From: Dyadobacter soli | GTDB lineage: Bacteria; Bacteroidota; Bacteroidia; Cytophagales; Spirosomataceae | Assembly: GCF_900101885.1 (NCBI RefSeq) | Contig: NZ_FNAN01000016.1 | Span: 1-64,000, forward strand | Length of the DNA stretch: 64,000 bases | Direction of reading: 5' to 3' | Part shown: in pieces, positions 1-8,639 of the stretch | Position numbering within the stretch: position 1 is the stretch's first letter | How the letters are laid out: every line of letters starts with the position of its first letter | The notes under the pieces: model-generated | Databases searched by the model: none | Told to the model about the DNA's origin: nothing | What the model saw: the letters and a program-made list of their open reading frames with translations, nothing else | Program-made: the position numbers and the translations under genes

Positions 1-706
1 CCAGTTTAGCCTTCATCTTCTTGTCAATATTCTCCTTTTTGCCCAACACCTGATTAAGCTTATCAACTGTGTCCTGGACCTTTTCCTTGCTGATCGTAGT
101 GAAGTCGGGCGGGTCGGGAAGGCTATCTTCGGCCGTGGCCACGCTCTGGGCATATTCCCAGATATGGGCTAACTGCTTCTTGATCTTTTCCTTATTAGTA
201 GCAATCGCGTTCCGCCAGACAAAAGTATATTTATTGGCATTCGCTTCGATTTTAGTCCCATCGGTATAGACCTCTTCAATGCTCAACAGACCTTCCTGGG
301 CAAGTAATAGCACCACTTCTTCAAAAATTTTCCGCAATGCATCCTTCAATCGCACACCCCTGAACCGGTTAATCGTATTATGGTCGGGGTAGCTCATCGA
401 GCTCAAAAACCGCCGGGCGGCCCCGATGAAATAAATGCTCTCCTTGCAGGCTGCTTCCAGCTTTCTACTCGAATAAATATTACTTACATAACCGTAAACA
501 AGCACTTTTAGAAGCATCTGCGGATGATAGCTCGATGATCCGATCGTGTGATAGGCTGCATGAAGGGGTTCCAGGCTGATGCTATTGATCACATCGTTGA
601 CCACCCGGCAAGCATGGTCTTTTGGGATTAACTCGTCTAACCTTGGAGGAAGCAGCATTAATTGCTGCTGATTATAAGGCTTGAAGGTAGGGTGTCGTCG
701 GGCCAT
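1..706 (-). CDS. IS1182-like transposase, N-terminal part (cut by window edge)
   Basis: Reading the minus strand from the ATG at 706 gives an open frame to the left edge (about 235 codons, no stop). It begins MARRHPTFKPYNQQQLMLLP and continues with a segment matching IS1182/IS5-superfamily DDE transposases: LDELIPKDHACRVVNDVI, then SSSYHPQMLLKVLVYGY, a YPDHNTINRFR motif, and the first catalytic Asp in the context EEVYTDGTKIEAN. The rest of the DDE domain lies outside the window. It is a mobile-element gene unrelated to its neighbours. The family call is from motif memory; IS1182 is preferred over IS5 because of the N-terminal block. Confidence 0.85.
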   Translation of the reverse strand, partial: MARRHPTFKPYNQQQLMLLPPRLDELIPKDHACRVVNDVINSISLEPLHAAYHTIGSSSYHPQMLLKVLVYGYVSNIYSSRKLEAACKESIYFIGAARRFLSSMSYPDHNTINRFRGVRLKDALRKIFEEVVLLLAQEGLLSIEEVYTDGTKIEANANKYTFVWRNAIATNKEKIKKQLAHIWEYAQSVATAEDSLPDPPDFTTISKEKVQDTVDKLNQVLGKKENIDKKMKAKL

Positions 707-771
707 CTATCCTGGATTGCTAATATCTAAAGATAATCAATCGCAGGAAATCGGCAAAGCTTTGAAAATGA

Positions 772-803
772 AAAGAGGATGTCCTTTTTGAGACACCCTC
801 TTT
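772..803. repeat. Inverted repeat at the probable outer end of the IS
   Basis: A 12-bp stem (772-783 with 792-803, one mismatch) surrounds an 8-nt loop. It lies 66 bp upstream of the transposase start, where a terminal inverted repeat of this IS class would be expected. Read inward from the right, the tip is GAGGGTGTCTCAAAAAG. It could also be a terminator shielding the IS from outside transcription. The opposite IS end is not in the window, so the terminal-repeat call cannot be tested here. Confidence 0.5.
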
Positions 804-987
804 GCTTTTATGGCATGTGGATCGCTTGCTCCCGGTCGGGTATCCGCCATCCTACAAAAATCCAGACAAAGAAGATCCGCGAAAATGCGATTGAAATCGC
901 TAATCCACGCATTCAAAAGCCGATCTACTTGGGACGTTTTAGGCAGAAAAAGGTTTTAAACTTCACAAAGTTGAGCTAGATTTGTTG

Positions 988-1221
988 ATGTCTGACACAT
1001 TTTCACTTCCTGTTGAATATCTTGGCTCGAACTATGAGCTGCCACTAACAATTGTTCCTATTGGTTATTCCTATCAGATTCAGATAGTATTAGACGGCCA
1101 GGAGTTGAAATTCGAGAAGGATGAAGAGGGCAAATACCGCGTGATCAACGCGTCTGACTCGGGCAAGACTAACACGGGTTTGATTCAGGCGATCATCACA
1201 ACCTTGGAATCCTTAGTCTAA
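988..1221 (+). CDS. Small protein of unknown function (77 aa)
   Basis: I do not recognise a family. The ATG at 988 gives MSDTFSLPVEYLG and a mixed alpha/beta-looking soluble sequence with an amphipathic centre (YSYQIQIVLDGQELKFEKDE) and the ending GLIQAIITTLESLV. Two in-frame TTG codons (982, 985) just upstream are alternative starts. There is no signal peptide or membrane segment. It stands alone between the IS end and the ABC operon. Coding is supported by its composition, not by homology. Confidence 0.6.
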   Translation: MSDTFSLPVEYLGSNYELPLTIVPIGYSYQIQIVLDGQELKFEKDEEGKYRVINASDSGKTNTGLIQAIITTLESLV

Positions 1222-1278
1222 TCCTGTGGGCTAAGTCAGTCTCAGAACCATTTATGGCGACGACACATCCCGAATAAC

Positions 1279-1323
1279 TTGCAACATTGATGCATATTTG
1301 GTTTATTTGCAACATTATTGCAT
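1279..1323. promoter_or_regulatory. Tandem dyad elements upstream of the ABC exporter operon
   Basis: Two 17-bp copies, TTGCAACATTGATGCAT (1279-1295) and TTGCAACATTATTGCAT (1307-1323), lie in direct orientation 28 bp apart and differ at two positions. The second contains a clean inverted repeat, TGCAA-N5-TTGCA, and the first has TGCA at both ends. They sit 73-117 bp before the permease start. Tandem dyads at this spot look like binding sites of a dimeric repressor, for example one of the Fur/Zur or TetR type. The identity is unknown. Confidence 0.5.
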
Positions 1324-1395
1324 TACTAAGGCATCCGGATGCAGACATAGTTGTACCGGGCCCGCATTTTTTTACAGTCTTTTACAGGATTCAAC

Positions 1396-2835
1396 ATGCA
1401 TTTCAAGTACATCAGGACCATAGCCCGGCAGGAGTGGAATTCTGTTTTCAGGAACAAAACCACGCTGGTGCTTTTCCTCGTGCTGCTGGCCGTATCACTG
1501 CTGGCCGTGTTTACGGGTTGGCAGTATGTAGGCAAATTTAATGCGCAGCAGGCGGCTGCCAGCTCGGAAGTGCATCAGCAATGGATGAGCCAGCCCAACC
1601 GGCACCCGCACCGTGTGGCGCATTACGGCTACCTCGTGTTCCGCGAAAAATCCCCGCTCAGTTTCTTTGATTTCGGGTTAGACAGCTACGTCGGCAATTC
1701 GGTATTCCTCGAAGCGCACCGCCAGAATACGGTGAACATGAGCGAAGCCGGGTTTTCGAACGGAATGCTCCGATTCGGCGAGCTAAGTATGGCTATGGTG
1801 CTGCAACTGCTCGTGCCGTTGTTTATTATCTTTATTGGTTTCCAGACGGTCGCCGGACTGAAACAAACCGGCGTTCTAAAGATTTTGCTTTGCCAGCGGG
1901 CATCGTATCTGGATGTGCTGGCCGGGAAAGCCGCCGGGCTGACTGCGGTCACCTGGGCATTGTTTCTCCCGTTGCTGGTACTCGGCCTGGTGGCCGGCTT
2001 CGCATACGCGCCCGGCACAGCGGCGGCCGACCTGGTATTACGTATAGCACTAATCGTTATTTTATATGCATTGTATTTCCTGATTATCACGCTGATGGTA
2101 GTCATTATATCTGCTATGAGTTCTTCCGCCAAAAATGCGCTTATGCTTTTGGTATTGGCGTGGATGTTGTTCTTTGTGGTGCTGCCGAAGAGCGCCCAGA
2201 CATTAGGCAGCAGCCTCTTCGAAGCGCCGGGCAAAATTGCTTTCGAGCGGGCCATCGAAGCGGACGTCAGCAAGGAAGGCGACAGCCATGATCCCGACGA
2301 TCCGCATTTCGCAGACCTTAAAGCACGTACCCTCAAAAAGTACGGCGTCGACTCAATTCAGGTGCTGCCGATCAACTACGGGGCGCTGGTGATGCAGGAA
2401 GGCGAGAATATCACTGCTGCCATTTTCAACAAACATTTCGATCAACTGATCGGCACCTATCAATCTCAGAATGCCGTTTCGGCGATTTTCGGGTTTGCCG
2501 ACCCGTTCCTGGCGATCCGTAATATTTCGATGAACCTGGCTGGTACCGATTTCGATTCGTTTACCGCGTTTCAAAAGCAAACCGAACAGTACCGTTTCGA
2601 GAAGACGAAAAGGCTCAACGAAATCCACCTGACGCAAGTGTCGTTCGCCAACAATGCTACCCAGCGGGTGAGTGCGAAGAACTTCCAGGACATGCCTGAC
2701 TTCGTTTTCCGGCCCGTGCCGGTGGGGCAGAACCTTACAGCAAGTGCCGCCAGCGTGATCGCGTTGCTGCTCTGGGTGGTTGCTGGGTTTTCAGTACTCC
2801 ATTTTGTTTCCACTAAACGTAAATATCAATTATGA
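1396..2835 (+). CDS. ABC-2 type transporter permease, DUF3526-like (first copy)
   Basis: This 479-aa membrane protein has a first helix at about residues 22-43, a long extracytoplasmic segment, a block of four helices (about 135-275), a second long extracytoplasmic segment (about 285-450) and a final helix near the C-terminus. This is the layout of DUF3526 ABC permeases. The ATG at 1396 (MHFKYIRTIARQEW) is preferred to an in-frame TTG at 1351. The stop overlaps the start of the next permease (ATGA at 2832), so the two are translationally coupled, and the ATPase follows. The substrate is unknown; related systems sit beside TonB-dependent receptors or copper genes, which are absent here. Confidence 0.85.
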   Translation: MHFKYIRTIARQEWNSVFRNKTTLVLFLVLLAVSLLAVFTGWQYVGKFNAQQAAASSEVHQQWMSQPNRHPHRVAHYGYLVFREKSPLSFFDFGLDSYVGNSVFLEAHRQNTVNMSEAGFSNGMLRFGELSMAMVLQLLVPLFIIFIGFQTVAGLKQTGVLKILLCQRASYLDVLAGKAAGLTAVTWALFLPLLVLGLVAGFAYAPGTAAADLVLRIALIVILYALYFLIITLMVVIISAMSSSAKNALMLLVLAWMLFFVVLPKSAQTLGSSLFEAPGKIAFERAIEADVSKEGDSHDPDDPHFADLKARTLKKYGVDSIQVLPINYGALVMQEGENITAAIFNKHFDQLIGTYQSQNAVSAIFGFADPFLAIRNISMNLAGTDFDSFTAFQKQTEQYRFEKTKRLNEIHLTQVSFANNATQRVSAKNFQDMPDFVFRPVPVGQNLTASAASVIALLLWVVAGFSVLHFVSTKRKYQL

Positions 2836-4223
2836 TGGCAAGCCGCAAAGTATTCATGCTGGAAGCCAAGAACTTTATTTTGGGCAGGACGGTACTGGTT
2901 GGGGCAGTTGCACTGCTGCTCTTTGCCGCCTACGGTTTTTTCTATGGCAATCGTTTGATCGGCCAGCAGCAAGCAACGATCGACGAAGTGCCCGCTGTCC
3001 AGCAGGCGCATTTGAAGGGGATCGTCGAGCACGGGGCGAAGGCAACGGTGGGCTCTACGGCCTACTATCCTTTTTTTTACACCGTCAATCCGCCTACGCC
3101 CTGGGCAAGGTTCGCCGTTGGTCAGCGTGATGTGAACCCGTATACATTGAAAGTGAAAATGCTTGCCATCGAAGGGCAACTATACGATTCGGAGCTGACC
3201 AATCCGCTTACCTTGCTGGTCGGTAACCTGGACGCTTCGTTCGTCTTTATCTTTCTGTTCCCGCTGCTGATCATTGCATTGATGTACAATGTATTGTCTG
3301 AAGAGCAGGAAAACGGGGTCTGGAAGATCGTGCGGACGACTGCCGGCAGTATCGGGCAAACGATCGCTGGCAAACTCGCGACCCGCTACATCGCTATCGT
3401 GCTGATAACGTTCGTCATTTTTGTGTTGTCAGTGATCGCATTACAATTACCGTTGACCGCGGTCACATTTCAGTTGCTGCTGGTGCTTCTCGCGTATGTG
3501 GTGTTTTGGCTGATGGTCGGTACGCTGGTGGTAGCATTCGGGCGCAGCTCTGCTTTTAATGCAACGACGCTCGTATGTATCTGGATTTTTCTTGCTATCC
3601 TCTTTCCGGGCATTGCCAACATTGCTGTCAACAATGCCGTACCGATTCCCGAGGCGGCCGAGACGGCGGTGCGGCAGCGGAAAGGCTATCATGAAAAATG
3701 GGACCTGCCCAAAGGTCCGACCATGGAGAAGTTTTATGCCGTTTACCCTCAATATCGGAAATACCCAGTTCCCGACGACAAATATTCACCGGGATGGTAT
3801 TACGCCATGCAGTTTTCGGGCGATCTGGAATCGGCCCAATCGGCGGAAATGCTGTTCGGAAAGCTGGGGCGGCGTCAGTCGCTGACGGAGAAGATCGGAG
3901 CATTTAACCCGGTGATCACAGCCCAGCAGGCTTTGAACCGGATCGCCAACACCGATCTGTCCAGCCAGGTCCGCTATCTGGAATCGGTGAAAGCGCATCA
4001 CCGGCAAGTGCGCGAGTATTTTTACCCGTTCATTTTCGAAAACGTACCCACCCCAAGCATCGACTGGGCTGGTTACCCGGCTTACAAACCGGTCGCTTAC
4101 GAGGGTGAGCCACTTGCAGGAAGCGTGGTTAAGATAGGCACCTGGGGCATTTTGCTGGCATTGTGTGCCCTGTTTTTATTCAAAAGCAATTTTTTACAAA
4201 TTAAAGACATTCAAAATGCTTGA
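2832..4223 (+). CDS. ABC-2 type transporter permease, DUF3526-like (second copy)
   Basis: A 463-aa paralogue of the preceding permease with the same topology: an N-terminal helix at about 17-37, a large outer loop, central helices (for example FVFIFLFPLLIIALMYNVL and a helix pair near residues 190-235), a second large loop and a C-terminal helix (GTWGILLALCALFLF). The two proteins probably form a heterodimeric channel with the ATPase downstream. The start at 2832 overlaps the upstream stop. Its own stop (4221-4223) lies 8 nt inside the ATPase gene, which supports a tightly coupled operon. Confidence 0.85.
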   Translation: MMASRKVFMLEAKNFILGRTVLVGAVALLLFAAYGFFYGNRLIGQQQATIDEVPAVQQAHLKGIVEHGAKATVGSTAYYPFFYTVNPPTPWARFAVGQRDVNPYTLKVKMLAIEGQLYDSELTNPLTLLVGNLDASFVFIFLFPLLIIALMYNVLSEEQENGVWKIVRTTAGSIGQTIAGKLATRYIAIVLITFVIFVLSVIALQLPLTAVTFQLLLVLLAYVVFWLMVGTLVVAFGRSSAFNATTLVCIWIFLAILFPGIANIAVNNAVPIPEAAETAVRQRKGYHEKWDLPKGPTMEKFYAVYPQYRKYPVPDDKYSPGWYYAMQFSGDLESAQSAEMLFGKLGRRQSLTEKIGAFNPVITAQQALNRIANTDLSSQVRYLESVKAHHRQVREYFYPFIFENVPTPSIDWAGYPAYKPVAYEGEPLAGSVVKIGTWGILLALCALFLFKSNFLQIKDIQNA

Positions 4224-4911
4224 AGCTAAGGGATTGACGAAACGATACGGCAGCCACACTGCATTGAACAACCTCAACCTCAGCATTGGGGCGGGGGAGA
4301 TATTCGCTTTGCTCGGACAGAACGGCGCCGGCAAAACGACCACCATTAACCTGTTTCTGGGCTTTATCGAGCCTACCGAAGGTTCGGCATCGATCGAAGG
4401 CGTTTCGGTGGCCGAGCATCCGCAGGAAATCAAGAAATACCTGGCCTACATTCCTGAAACCGTGATGCTGTATCCGAATCTGACGGGATTGGAAAACTTG
4501 GAATATTTCTCATCGCTGGCAGGTTTCGATTATTCTGCGGACGAGCTACGCAAATTCCTGTCGACAGCCGGCCTGCAAGCCCAGGCTTTTGACCAGCGAC
4601 TGGGCGGTTATTCCAAAGGCATGCGCCAGAAAGTGGGCATCGCTATTGCCGTAGCCAAAAAGGCCAAGGTGCTGCTGCTCGACGAGCCTACCAGCGGCCT
4701 GGACCCGAAGGCGTCCAATGAGTTCTCGCAGATCATCCAAACCCTGGCCGCCGACGGTACGGCAATACTCATGGCAACCCACGACATCTTCCGCGCAAAA
4801 GAAGTAGCGACCCGGATCGGAATTATGAAAGAAGGTGTGCTACAAGCGGTGATTGACGCGGATAAGGTTTCGGCCAACGAACTCGAAAGCCTTTATTTAA
4901 AAACCGTTTAA
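4216..4911 (+). CDS. ABC transporter ATP-binding protein
   Basis: A 231-aa ABC ATPase with all the core motifs: Walker A GQNGAGKTT (about 37-45), signature YSKGMRQKVG, Walker B VLLLDEPTSGLD and the H-loop ATHD. It couples ATP hydrolysis to transport through the two overlapping permeases upstream. The ATG at 4216 (MLEAKGLTKRYGS) fits the family's N-terminus; the frame is open further up but inside the permease gene. The following gene is convergent (ends at 4937) and no clear terminator hairpin separates them. Confidence 0.92.
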   Translation: MLEAKGLTKRYGSHTALNNLNLSIGAGEIFALLGQNGAGKTTTINLFLGFIEPTEGSASIEGVSVAEHPQEIKKYLAYIPETVMLYPNLTGLENLEYFSSLAGFDYSADELRKFLSTAGLQAQAFDQRLGGYSKGMRQKVGIAIAVAKKAKVLLLDEPTSGLDPKASNEFSQIIQTLAADGTAILMATHDIFRAKEVATRIGIMKEGVLQAVIDADKVSANELESLYLKTV

Positions 4912-4936
4912 AACCACCCTCTGATTAAAGAAAAAG

Positions 4937-7537
4937 TTACTTCACCATTTTGATGGTTTCGGCAGTGGCTTTGTCCTGATACCGGATAAAATAGATCCCG
5001 CTGCGCAGATGCTGCAAAGGCAAAGTGTGGGTTTTGCTATTTACCGTCTCGGATTGCAGTATCCTACCCGAAGCATCGGAAACCGTAATAACGGCCTTTT
5101 CGCTAACCTGCCCCAGGCTTACCTGCACATTACCGGTAAAGGGATTCGGATAGGCATTCATGACAAAACCGTCTTCTTTTGTCTTAACGCCGACGATTTT
5201 GCTGCTTCCCCGGCTGCCATCCATGTTTACGAACCGCAGGCGGTAATAATTGATCCCCGCTGCCGGATTGGTATGCATAAATGAATAATGGCTGCCGGCA
5301 ATGCCCTTTGCCGGAGTATTCCCGATTTTCTTAAATTTCTTTCCGTTGACACTATGTTCTATTTCGAATATATCTCCCTGGTCTTCGGTAGCAGTATGCC
5401 ATTCCAGGTAATTGACCCTGCCTTCGTTAACTGCCCTGAAACCAGCCAGGGTAATGGGTAGTGCCACCCAGCAAGCCGGTTGCAGCGCAGCTTCATCCGC
5501 GCAGTCGCCCAGGTTTCCGCTGATCGTTCTCGGGTGGGAGCTGGCATCATTGGACAGGTAAGTACAGAAATTGACCAGGCTGCAAACGGAAAGGGCTGGA
5601 TTGTTAGTAATACGTAAACCGGTCCCTGTTAAGGTAGAGAGGTCGGCGTTCTTTAATCCGGATACGTTGGTAAGTTTGGGATTTCCGAGAATTGAAAAAT
5701 ACTCTCCAATGCTTGTCAAGCCGCTCAGCCCGTTCAGATTGGTCAATTCGGCATTGTCTTCAATTTCCAGATAGGTCAAACTCCCTTGAAGTTTACTAAG
5801 CCCATCAAGATTAGTCAGTAGGGTAGATCCGAGGTAAAGACCTTCCAAACCTTTCAGGTTGCTCAATCCGTCGAGGTTATCAATATCGCCGATAATTGCA
5901 ATACGGCTCAGGTTCATACTGGCGCAATTGCCATACTTGGCTCCAAACTCATCAATTTCAGACTGCGAGTAAAAGGCATAGGGTCCCGACGGGCAAGTAC
6001 AGGTAGTAGCAAGAGTAGTTGCATTCGAGCAACTGCCCGTGTTACCGGATACGGACCTTGGGTTTCCCGGGTCGGCCAGATAGGCGCACATACCAGGCAG
6101 GTTGCACAGCGAAAGAGCCGGATTGCTGGTGATTGTTAATGCACTTATGGCGGAGAGATCGATATTGTTCAATGCCGTTATACTTGCCAGCTGGGAATTG
6201 CCAGAAACATGAATCTTCCCAACGCTTGTCAAAGCGGTTAAGCTATCGAGGCTGGTTAAGGAAGGGTTTCCTGAAACCCGGAAAGATATTCCGATACTTT
6301 CCAACTTGTTTAGGCCGAAGCGGGATAAAGCGGAGTTACTTGCAACGAAAAAATTTTCTCGAATGCTTTTCAACCCGCTTAGGTCAAAGTCAGTTAAAGC
6401 GGGATTTTCCGAAACGTAAAGATCTCCGATGCTTTCCAGCTTGCTCAATCCAAGGCTGGTTAAAGCGGGATTATCTTCAATGTCAAGAAGCCCTGTAATG
6501 CTTGCCAGATTGCCTAATCCGCTAAGGTTGGGCAGGACGGAATTGTCAAATACGTTGAGCTGCCCGACACTTGTGACATTGCCTAATCCACTGAGGCCGG
6601 TACTGTCCAGGGATTCATTACCTTGAATCGAAAGGGTTCCGATACTGGTAATATTGCTTAGCCCGTTAAGATTGTTTAGCAATGGGTTGAACCAGATATT
6701 AAGGTTCCCTTCGATTTTAACAATGTCATTCAGTGCGTCGAGGTTGGTAATGTAGAAGCCATTGATGGTTACGTCGTTTAAAGTGATATTCGTGCAATTG
6801 GCATACCTTGTCCCGAAATCATCGACGTCTTCTTGATACGTAAACCTAAAATTTCCCCAGGGGCATGCGGTGGCACAGGCAGCAACTACTGCGGCTTCAT
6901 TTAAACAGTTCGCCAGGTTACCGCTTATGTTTCTTGGGTTACCCGTGTCGGACAAATACCTGCATAAATTGGGCAGCGTGCACACCGAAAGTTGTGGATT
7001 TTCCAAAATTGTCAATCCTAATCCTCCTATTGAATTTGCATTAACGTTTTGTAAACCCGATATATCGTTGAGGGAAGCATTGTGGGCAATAACTAAGTTT
7101 GACCCCAACATAAACAAACCGTTGAGTCCGTCGAGGTTGGTCAACGCAGCATTATCTATTACATAAAGCTCTCCGGCATAGCCTAAATCTTCCAAACCAG
7201 TCAGGTCGGTAAGGGACGGATTCGCGTTCAAAAGAAAAGCCTGGTCTACTTTGCGCAGTTTTTTTAATCCCTGAAGGTTACTAAGGCCAGGATTATTAAC
7301 AATATCGAGATACCCTGTAATGGTTGTAACATTGCTTAGTCCGTCGAGGTTGGCAATGGTTACGCCGTTGATCGTTACATTGCCTAAGGTTATATTGGTG
7401 CAGCCAGCGTATGTGGTGCCGAAAGCATCAATATCTGCCTGGGTGTAAAAAGAAAAGTCTCCCGTGGGGCACTGGCAGAAAGCGGGGGAAATGCTGATCG
7501 TGATAAATACAAAAAAGAGTAGAATATTATGTTTCAT
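4937..7537 (-). CDS. Secreted leucine-rich protein with three repeated modules and a T9SS type A sorting domain
   Basis: An 866-aa exported protein. The signal peptide (1-21) is followed by three homologous modules starting at about residues 23, 225 and 515. Each opens with CP.G.(F/Y).FY.Q..IDEFG..Y.NC and continues with irregular leucine-rich repeats of the NLDGLSNV / NPALTSL kind (receptor L-domain-like). The modules end with LSVC.LPNLC.YLSD.GNPR..SGN...C. Residues from about 697 resemble the linker domain of other T9SS cargo (LEWHTATEDQGDIFEIEHS), and the last ~75 are a type A sorting domain beginning YPNPFTGNVQVS. The ATG at 7537 is preferred to an upstream in-frame start at 7600 because it opens the signal peptide. 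Probably surface-attached or released; its ligand is unknown. Confidence 0.85.
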   Translation of the reverse strand: MKHNILLFFVFITISISPAFCQCPTGDFSFYTQADIDAFGTTYAGCTNITLGNVTINGVTIANLDGLSNVTTITGYLDIVNNPGLSNLQGLKKLRKVDQAFLLNANPSLTDLTGLEDLGYAGELYVIDNAALTNLDGLNGLFMLGSNLVIAHNASLNDISGLQNVNANSIGGLGLTILENPQLSVCTLPNLCRYLSDTGNPRNISGNLANCLNEAAVVAACATACPWGNFRFTYQEDVDDFGTRYANCTNITLNDVTINGFYITNLDALNDIVKIEGNLNIWFNPLLNNLNGLSNITSIGTLSIQGNESLDSTGLSGLGNVTSVGQLNVFDNSVLPNLSGLGNLASITGLLDIEDNPALTSLGLSKLESIGDLYVSENPALTDFDLSGLKSIRENFFVASNSALSRFGLNKLESIGISFRVSGNPSLTSLDSLTALTSVGKIHVSGNSQLASITALNNIDLSAISALTITSNPALSLCNLPGMCAYLADPGNPRSVSGNTGSCSNATTLATTCTCPSGPYAFYSQSEIDEFGAKYGNCASMNLSRIAIIGDIDNLDGLSNLKGLEGLYLGSTLLTNLDGLSKLQGSLTYLEIEDNAELTNLNGLSGLTSIGEYFSILGNPKLTNVSGLKNADLSTLTGTGLRITNNPALSVCSLVNFCTYLSNDASSHPRTISGNLGDCADEAALQPACWVALPITLAGFRAVNEGRVNYLEWHTATEDQGDIFEIEHSVNGKKFKKIGNTPAKGIAGSHYSFMHTNPAAGINYYRLRFVNMDGSRGSSKIVGVKTKEDGFVMNAYPNPFTGNVQVSLGQVSEKAVITVSDASGRILQSETVNSKTHTLPLQHLRSGIYFIRYQDKATAETIKMVK

Positions 7538-7625
7538 AGCGGGAGCGTTTGGGTGGATAGCAAAGAAAATTGCAAATAACCCAGGATCTCCTACCCGCAC
7601 GGGTAGTTTTCAGGCGGGGTAGGTT

Positions 7626-8636
7626 TCAGTATCTCAAGCATTTACGCGCCCTGCGATCGGTCGTTCTCCTGCCGGCGAAACGGAACAATGCGTCCACGCC
7701 GTACCAAACCGATATTTCAAATGCACCGGTGTCCGGGCCAAGGGATGACACGGGCAGGTCGTAGCTGGCCTGGAAAAGGATATTGCCGTAAGCCCATCCG
7801 GCGGTACCGATCAGTGCGTCGCGCCGGGTGCTTCCCCAGACCATACCGCGGTACCATGCACCTATCACAAGCGGGGAAAATATCAGGTTGAAGCCGGCTT
7901 CCAGCTGCCTCGAACTTCCCTGTTTTCTTACTTGCATTCCAAGGTTCAGCGCGCTTTCGCGGCTTAGGTCACTGCCCAGATTGTTGCCGAAGAGGGCCGG
8001 AATGCCGATCGGAATTTTGGAGCCGAGCTGAACATTGATCCGCTGGTGGTCGATGCTTATGGGGCTGTTGATGCCTATATTGTGCCAGGCGCCGCTGATC
8101 CAGTAAGATGCGTAGTCTTCGTGCCGGGGCAGGTATTCAAGAATGCCACCGACCGATAAGGTGAACCGGTTTTGCTGGATGGCGCTTCCGGAGAGCGGAT
8201 CGGGGCTTCCCAGAAAATCGGATACATAGGTCAGGTCGGCACCGTTCCATCGGTTCAGTGCAAACGCAGCCTGGCCACCGCCGATTAGCCGGAGCTCCTT
8301 CTGACCGTCGAGGTACACCATTTTTGAAAACTGGGCCGAAACCTGATCGCTTTTCAGTACACTCCCGCGCTGGTCGTGAAGCACCTGCACACCCAGGCCG
8401 ATTTGCTGGTCTTCGGCATAGGTATCGAACGAGAACGCGGCGGTTTGGAATGCAGTACCCACGGTGGCCCATTGATTACGGTAATTGGCGATCAGGCGAG
8501 GCGTTCCGGCGTCTCCGGCAAGTGCCGGATTGGCATAAATAGGATTTGCGTAAAACTGGGAAAATTGCGGCGACTGCGCCCGGGCGGAATTCAACAGACA
8601 ACAAATCGCACCCGAAAAAAGTAGAATTCTCTTCAT
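7626..8636 (-). CDS. PorP/SprF family T9SS-associated outer-membrane protein
   Basis: A 336-aa protein with a signal peptide (cleavage near ARAQS) and the family's N-terminal hallmark QSPQFSQFYANPIYANPALAG, followed by beta-barrel-like alternation (YRNQWATVG, GLGVQVLHDQRG). PorP/SprF proteins work with T9SS and are needed for surface delivery or anchoring of type B (CHU_C) substrates, as SprF is for the gliding adhesin SprB. This fits here: its start lies 3 nt after the stop of the CHU_C protein gene, so they are almost surely co-transcribed, and another T9SS substrate follows downstream. Confidence 0.9.
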   Translation of the reverse strand: MKRILLFSGAICCLLNSARAQSPQFSQFYANPIYANPALAGDAGTPRLIANYRNQWATVGTAFQTAAFSFDTYAEDQQIGLGVQVLHDQRGSVLKSDQVSAQFSKMVYLDGQKELRLIGGGQAAFALNRWNGADLTYVSDFLGSPDPLSGSAIQQNRFTLSVGGILEYLPRHEDYASYWISGAWHNIGINSPISIDHQRINVQLGSKIPIGIPALFGNNLGSDLSRESALNLGMQVRKQGSSRQLEAGFNLIFSPLVIGAWYRGMVWGSTRRDALIGTAGWAYGNILFQASYDLPVSSLGPDTGAFEISVWYGVDALFRFAGRRTTDRRARKCLRY

Positions 8637-8639
8637 ATA

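Noticed and set aside
779..979. Frame of 66 codons right of the IS
   Set aside because: Begins inside the IS-end hairpin and shows no family resemblance; probably chance.
1686..2336. Long antisense frame inside the first permease gene
   Set aside because: Shadow of a strong coding frame: the plus-strand product has clear membrane helices and the antisense product is low-complexity.
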